A stretch of DNA of 64,000 nt from contig JASGGU010000001.1 in assembly GCA_047602645.1 (NCBI GenBank), forward strand, positions 124,001 through 188,000, written 5' to 3'. Shown here piece after piece: positions 60,382-64,000 of this stretch (position 1 is its first letter; the number at the start of each line of letters is the position of its first letter). This DNA comes from JAEYFP01 sp047602645 (GTDB lineage Bacteria; Bacillota; Clostridia; Lachnospirales; Lachnospiraceae). The notes below the pieces were generated by a model. The model was not told where the DNA came from. It was given only the letters and a program-made list of their open reading frames with translations, and ran no database searches. A program made the translations under genes and the position numbers.

Positions 60382-60475
60382 TATGGATCTATTGTATGAT
60401 AATAATAACGAAAAACTTATACGACTGGCGGATAAATGGGGCTACCCATAGGGAGTATAAGAAATTAAAATGTCG

Positions 60476-60520
60476 ACCGCCTGGGCAGCCGCTATGCGGC
60501 ATGCCCAGGCGGTTTATTTA
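60476..60520 (+). terminator. Strong terminator after the GGDEF-EAL gene
   Basis: ACCGCCTGGGCA (60476-60487) pairs perfectly with TGCCCAGGCGGT (60502-60513), with an inner GCCGC/GCGGC stem, followed by a T-rich tract. Confidence 0.92.
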
Positions 60521-60521
60521 T

Positions 60522-60767
60522 TATATAGGAAATTGCTTCGAATTTCCTATATAATAAAATTTTATGCGCAGCTACGCGCGCGGAACAAAAGCTGTGCTGC
60601 CGGTGTAAATAATCGCGAGAGTGGACGGAGCACACTTTTGTTCTTATATAGGAAATTCCTTCGGATTTCCTATATAACAAAATATTATGCGCAGCTACGC
60701 GCGCGGAACAAAAGCTGTGCTGCCGATGTAAATAATCGCAAGAGTGGACGGAGCACACTTTTGTTCT
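60522..60767. repeat. Tandem 123-bp structured repeat, two copies, before purH
   Basis: Copies at 60522-60644 and 60645-60767 differ at only a few positions. Each starts with the dispersed hairpin (13-bp perfect stem in copy 1, arms TATATAGGAAATT and AATTTCCTATATA; a 12-bp stem with a CTTCGG apex in copy 2). Each also contains a second long stem, GAACAAAAGCTGTGCT (60583-60598, 60706-60721) with AGCACACTTTTGTTC (60629-60643, 60752-60766). A truncated third copy (TAGATAAGAAATTAGG, from 60768) runs into the purH ribosome binding site. The 411-bp gap 60382-60791 holds only this and the terminator; I see no clear purH promoter. Confidence 0.85.
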
Positions 60768-60791
60768 TAGATAAGAAATTAGGAGGACGAT

Positions 60792-62387
60792 ATGAGAGCA
60801 TTAATCAGTGTTTCAGACAAGACGGGGATTGTGGAGCTTGCAAAGGAGCTGACAAGCCTTGGCGTGGAGATTATCTCTACAGGAGGGACGTACAAAAAAC
60901 TGAAGGAGGCAGGGATTGCGGCAATTGAGATTTCAGAGCTGACAGGATTCCCGGAGTGTCTTGACGGACGGGTCAAGACCCTGCATCCGAAGGTGCATGC
61001 AGGGATCCTTGCGATGCGTGCGAATAGCGCTCATATGGAACAGCTTGCAGAGCTTGGTGTTGAAACAATCGATCTTGTGATTGTTAATCTTTATCCTTTT
61101 AAAGCAACGATTATGAAGGCGGATGTGACACGTGCGGAGGCTGTGGAAAATATCGACATCGGCGGACCTACGATGCTTCGAAGTGCGGCAAAGAATTATC
61201 AGGATGTGGCAGTTGTAACCGATCCCGCTGATTATGAGGAGGTGATTGCACAGCTGAAAAAGAACGGAGCCGTATCAATGGATACGAAGTTTTATTTAAT
61301 GCAGAAGGTGTTTATGCATACGAGCAACTATGACACAATGATCTGCGATTACCTGAAAAAAGAGCGCGGAGATTATAGCTTTCCTGATACGCTGACAATG
61401 ACGTTCGAAAAGCTGCAGGATATGCGTTACGGAGAAAATCCGCATCAGGCGGCGGCATTTTACCGTCAGGTCGGAAAGCAGACAGGTTCGCTTGTAGAAG
61501 CGATTCAGCATAATGGCAAGGAGCTTTCTTTTAACAATATCAACGATACAAACGGTGCTTTAGAGCTTTTAAAGGAATTTAACGAGCCTACAGTCGTTGC
61601 CTGCAAGCACGGAAACCCGTGCGGAGTCGGTTCTGTTTCGACAGGCGGCAGGTGCGGTGACAGTGCGCCGACAGAAAGGGAAGCGGTTTACCTCGCATGG
61701 AAAAAAGCTTATGAAGCTGATAAAACCTCTATTTATGGGGGCATTGTTGTTGTAAACCGTGAGGTGACGCTGCAAATGGCTGAAGAGCTGCATGAAGTTT
61801 TTTTGGAGGTGATTGTTGCACCCTCCTATGAAAAGGAGGCACTTGAGCTGCTTTGCACAAAGAAGAATATCCGTGTTCTGGAATTGAAGGATATCAGCGT
61901 GCCACAGGATAGAAATGCAGTTGATATGAAGAAGGTAAACGGCGGACTGATTGTGCAGACGATCGATTCCAAGCTTTATAACAAGGAGGAGTGGCAGGTT
62001 GTAACAAAGGCACAGCCGACTGCGGAACAGATCGCCGATATGAAATTTGGAATGAAGGTCGTGAAGTTTGTAAAGTCCAACGGCATTGCGGTCGTAAAAA
62101 ACAAACAGAGCGTCGGGATTGGGCCGGGACAGGTAAATCGCGTATGGGCGGCAAAGCAGTGCATGGAGCATGCCGAAGAGCTGATTGGTGCAGAGGTGCT
62201 TAAGGGTGCGGTGCTCGCTTCCGACGCATTTTTCCCGTTTCCCGATACGGTTGAGGCGGCGCATGAGGCAGGTATTACTGCAATCATTCAGCCGGGAGGT
62301 TCGGTCAGAGACCAGATGTCAATTGATAAATGCGACGAATATGGCATTACAATGGTATTCACGGGTATGCGGCATTTTAAGCATTAG
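60792..62387 (+). CDS. purH: Bifunctional AICAR formyltransferase / IMP cyclohydrolase
   Basis: The 531-residue protein has the MGS-like cyclohydrolase domain first (RALISVSDKTGIVELAKELTSLG, ISTGGTYKKL, GRVKTLHPKVHAGIL, NIDIGGPTMLRSAAKN) and the AICAR formyltransferase domain after about residue 200 (RYGENPHQAAAFY, FNNINDTNGALELLKEF, VACKHGNPCGVGS, AVLASDAFFPFPD). It catalyses the last two steps of IMP synthesis and uses N10-formyl-THF. AGGAGG at 60781-60786 precedes the ATG. The leader is the unusual tandem repeat. Length and motifs are standard. Confidence 0.96.
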   Translation: MRALISVSDKTGIVELAKELTSLGVEIISTGGTYKKLKEAGIAAIEISELTGFPECLDGRVKTLHPKVHAGILAMRANSAHMEQLAELGVETIDLVIVNLYPFKATIMKADVTRAEAVENIDIGGPTMLRSAAKNYQDVAVVTDPADYEEVIAQLKKNGAVSMDTKFYLMQKVFMHTSNYDTMICDYLKKERGDYSFPDTLTMTFEKLQDMRYGENPHQAAAFYRQVGKQTGSLVEAIQHNGKELSFNNINDTNGALELLKEFNEPTVVACKHGNPCGVGSVSTGGRCGDSAPTEREAVYLAWKKAYEADKTSIYGGIVVVNREVTLQMAEELHEVFLEVIVAPSYEKEALELLCTKKNIRVLELKDISVPQDRNAVDMKKVNGGLIVQTIDSKLYNKEEWQVVTKAQPTAEQIADMKFGMKVVKFVKSNGIAVVKNKQSVGIGPGQVNRVWAAKQCMEHAEELIGAEVLKGAVLASDAFFPFPDTVEAAHEAGITAIIQPGGSVRDQMSIDKCDEYGITMVFTGMRHFKH

Positions 62388-62416
62388 TGCGGCAGTTTAA
62401 AAACGGAAGATAATTC

Positions 62417-62476
62417 TTGCGAAAATACATGGGGTATGTTATATTATGCTTGACTGATGAAGTCAAGCATAATTTT
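62417..62476 (+). promoter_or_regulatory. tetR promoter with 12-bp palindrome (operator or terminator)
   Basis: TTGCGA (62417-62422) and TATATT (62440-62445) are 17 bp apart. Overlapping the -10 and start point is a perfect palindrome, TTATGCTTGACT (62444-62455) and AGTCAAGCATAA (62461-62472). It could be the operator of the TetR protein encoded just downstream, or, with its TTTT tail, the purH terminator. The TTGACT/AGTCAA core is in the style of TetR-family sites. Confidence 0.6.
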
Positions 62477-62545
62477 GATTTCATAGGAATTAAAGTTCGT
62501 TGTCGATCGCACAAAGATTAAGATGCGCAGGTGGGAGGACCATAA

Positions 62546-63247
62546 ATGAATGCAAAGTTTTTTGATGTGAAGAAGGAAAAGCAGGATGCGATCATTAACG
62601 CATCGCTGAAGGTGTTTGCAGAGAATGGCTATAAGAAGGCGAGTACGGATGTTATCGTAAGGCTGGCCGGAATCTCGAAGGGTTTATTGTTCCATTATTT
62701 TATCAGCAAGCAGGGACTGTATGAATTTATTTACGATTACAGCGTAAAATACATGACATTAGAATTGACTCAATCAGTCAAAAAAGATGAAAAAGATTTT
62801 TTTGAGGTGCTGAGGCAGATTGAGCAGGCAAAAACAAGAGTGATGAAAAACTACCCTTATATGCAGCAGTTTTTAAGCAATGTTAAATTTGAGAAGAACT
62901 CCGAAGCACTGACCGCATTAGGCGATGTGGGGGATGCGATGTCCCCTGCTTATAACTCAATTTACAAGCAGACTGACATGACACGCTTTCATAATTTCGT
63001 GGATGTGGGTCGTGTGATTCAGATGATCACTTGGATGTCCGAAGGCTTCATTAAAGATAGGTTCCGCGATCCGGATCCGAATTTGGATGAGATGAATGCG
63101 GAGTTTGGCAAATATCTATCCATGCTGAAGCTGCATTTTTACAAGGATGTCGACGAGACGAAACAAAAAGCGGAAAAATCCGGAGACGGTGCGTCTGCGG
63201 AGGAGGAAAAACCAGCACCGGACACGGAGGATACTCCGATTACATAA
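62546..63247 (+). CDS. TetR/AcrR-family transcription regulator
   Basis: The 233-residue protein has the TetR helix-turn-helix KQDAIINASLKVFAENGYKKASTDVIVRLAGISKGLLFHYFISKQGLYEF, then a ligand domain (YPYMQQFLSNVKF) and an unusual hydrophilic acidic tail of about 30 residues (DETKQKAEKSGDGASAEEEK). No efflux or enzyme gene adjoins it, so the target is open; self-regulation through the palindrome at 62444-62472 is plausible. GGGAGG precedes the ATG. Confidence 0.88.
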   Translation: MNAKFFDVKKEKQDAIINASLKVFAENGYKKASTDVIVRLAGISKGLLFHYFISKQGLYEFIYDYSVKYMTLELTQSVKKDEKDFFEVLRQIEQAKTRVMKNYPYMQQFLSNVKFEKNSEALTALGDVGDAMSPAYNSIYKQTDMTRFHNFVDVGRVIQMITWMSEGFIKDRFRDPDPNLDEMNAEFGKYLSMLKLHFYKDVDETKQKAEKSGDGASAEEEKPAPDTEDTPIT

Positions 63248-63257
63248 AAATACAAAT

Positions 63258-63287
63258 AAAATCCAGGGCATTTGCCTTGGATTTTAT
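63258..63287 (+). terminator. Terminator after the tetR gene
   Basis: AAAATCCAGGGC (63258-63269) pairs with GCCTTGGATTTT (63274-63285), one G-U pair, with an ATTT loop and an A/T-rich tail. Confidence 0.85.
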
Positions 63288-63330
63288 TAATATAAATAGA
63301 AATTTTCCGGATTTGGGGTATGGTAAAATT

Positions 63331-63684
63331 GCCGCAGTATAGCTAATACTGTGCCATCAAATTTGGCATATTTAAACAAATTTTATTATATACCGACAAC
63401 TCTTGCTTGTCAATTCAAAGCTTTTTAAGACATATTTTGTTATAATTAGTCGAAAAATAAAATTAAATTCTAAAATAGACTTATTTTTAATAAAATATAT
63501 ACAATTCATCGTCAGAAATAAAATTGTGACAGCAATAAAATCCCGACAAAACAGGACCTTATCTTCTAAAACGTCTAACATGAAAATCGTCTTAATTCGT
63601 CGTCCATCTTATCGTAAGGCTCATCCCAATCTCACAAATAAAGCGATATTTTGCATTTAAACACAGTATTAGCTATACTGCGGC
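63331..63684. repeat. Perfect 23-bp inverted repeats enclosing 308 bp, candidate invertible element
   Basis: The arm at 63331-63353 (starts GCCGCAGTATAGCTAA) is the exact reverse complement of 63662-63684. Each arm is itself nearly palindromic (CAGTAT-AGCTA-ATACTG), like a site-specific recombinase core. Imperfect similarity continues a few bases outward (ATGGT on both sides). The enclosed 308 bp are AT-rich, without a credible gene, and hold an extended -10 promoter element (63438-63446). The element lies between the tetR terminator and the chemotaxis receptor gene. No recombinase is encoded in the window and no clear target duplication is seen. The alternative is a small non-autonomous transposon (MITE). 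Confidence 0.7.
63438..63446 (+). promoter_or_regulatory. Extended -10 promoter element inside the inverted-repeat region
   Basis: TGTTATAAT is a full extended -10 motif facing the chemotaxis receptor gene; the -35 region is poor. Also TTGTCA (63407-63412) with CATATT (63431-63436) at 18 bp spacing is a second weak option. In this orientation transcription could cross the right repeat into the receptor gene. Confidence 0.45.
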
Positions 63685-63762
63685 TTTAGACCATAAACCT
63701 GATGACTGAGGGGTGGCAGGGATAGCGGAAACTAGTATAAAAGAGAAAGAAGGTAAGAGAAG

Positions 63763-64000
63763 ATGAAAAAATGGTTTGAAGATTTAAAGATAGCGAAAAA
63801 GCTATCAACGGGCTTTCTGCTTGTAGTTTTGTTATCGGTAATTATCGGAGGGGTAGGCATTATTTCAATTCTAAGTATTAATTCGAGAGGAATAAGGCTT
63901 TACCGGGAAGGTGCAGTAGGACTTAATCATGCGGGCGACGCAGCCGTCGAATATATGCAGCTTCGATACAATGCCGTCAGGCGTCTGAGTGCGAAGGATC
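63763..64000 (+). CDS. Methyl-accepting chemotaxis protein, N-terminal part (runs off window)
   Basis: Only the first 79 codons are present. They encode KKWFEDLKIAKKLSTGFLLVVLLSVIIGGVGIISI, the standard start of a receptor with a short cytoplasmic leader and first membrane helix, followed by the beginning of an extracytoplasmic four-helix sensing domain (LYREGAVGLNHAGDAAVEYMQLRYNAVRRL). The signalling half lies beyond the window. A GAAGGTAAGAG ribosome site precedes the ATG. Its leader begins right beside the candidate invertible repeat. Confidence 0.85.
   Translation, partial: MKKWFEDLKIAKKLSTGFLLVVLLSVIIGGVGIISILSINSRGIRLYREGAVGLNHAGDAAVEYMQLRYNAVRRLSAKD

Noticed and set aside
60522..60767. 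CRISPR array
   Set aside because: Only two 123-bp units in direct tandem without unique spacers, and no cas genes.
60470..60928. 152-codon plus-strand frame over the terminator and tandem repeats
   Set aside because: It translates the hairpins and repeats and runs into purH out of frame; repeated peptide segments only reflect the DNA repeat.
63372..63660. Small genes inside the inverted-repeat region (69 and 85 codons)
   Set aside because: AT-rich low-complexity translations, no ribosome sites, no recognisable features.
63685..63762. Cyclic di-GMP riboswitch in the chemotaxis receptor leader
   Set aside because: The region was considered because of the GGDEF-EAL gene nearby, but I could not find the conserved GEMM core or its two helices.

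Overview
The window looks like a chromosome segment of a Gram-positive, anaerobic Clostridia-type bacterium, most likely a Lachnospiraceae member. This is an inference from gene content: LL-diaminopimelate aminotransferase, NiaR-controlled nadA-nadBC, lipoprotein binding proteins with cysteine lipoboxes, an SLH-anchored GLUG surface protein, ECF transporter parts and strong AGGAGG ribosome binding sites. No rRNA, tRNA, CRISPR array, insertion sequence or phage gene was seen.

Region 1 (1-15334) is one arm of a cell-surface polysaccharide locus read left to right. It holds an N-acetyltransferase tail, an FdtA/QdtA-type ketoisomerase, a frameshifted acyltransferase, an ArnC/GtrB-like glycosyltransferase, a UDP-GlcNAc 2-epimerase, an ArnD-like deformylase next to a formyltransferase, a second glycosyltransferase, an acyltransferase, a flippase, a putative glycosyltransferase, and a CDP-3,6-dideoxyhexose module (SDR, rfbF, rfbG, rfbH). 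It is very AT-rich up to about 11.6 kb and then changes to the base use of the rest of the window.

Region 2 (15359-31327) carries a TetR regulator divergent from a P-II protein, followed by a tightly spaced 13-gene operon. The operon has a complete peptide ABC importer, a cytoplasmic class A beta-lactamase-like serine hydrolase, a VanH-like D-2-hydroxyacid dehydrogenase, a D-aminoacylase, DapL, a D-amino acid transaminase, an alanine racemase, an AEC carrier and a class I aminotransferase. Together this reads as a pathway for importing and dismantling D-amino-acid-containing peptides, possibly peptidoglycan fragments.

Region 3 (31429-43212) is accessory: an AraC regulator with an ECF transporter (S, T and a double-ATPase A subunit), a broken DUF4143 ATPase, and a 2077-residue GLUG-repeat surface protein with a worn SLH anchor.

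Region 4 (43226-49624) is a leftward operon for a sugar-type ABC importer plus an alpha/beta hydrolase, with a divergent LacI regulator and matching operator candidates.

Region 5 (49935-64000) is mostly housekeeping: nadA, a nadB-nadC fusion and niaR; a membrane protein and a small conserved protein from divergent promoters; guaB; an ABC-2-like permease; a GGDEF-EAL protein; purH; a TetR regulator; and the start of a chemotaxis receptor. Its intergenic spaces hold a dispersed hairpin repeat, a tandem 123-bp structured repeat before purH, and a perfect 23-bp inverted repeat enclosing 308 bp upstream of the chemotaxis receptor, which looks like an invertible promoter switch.
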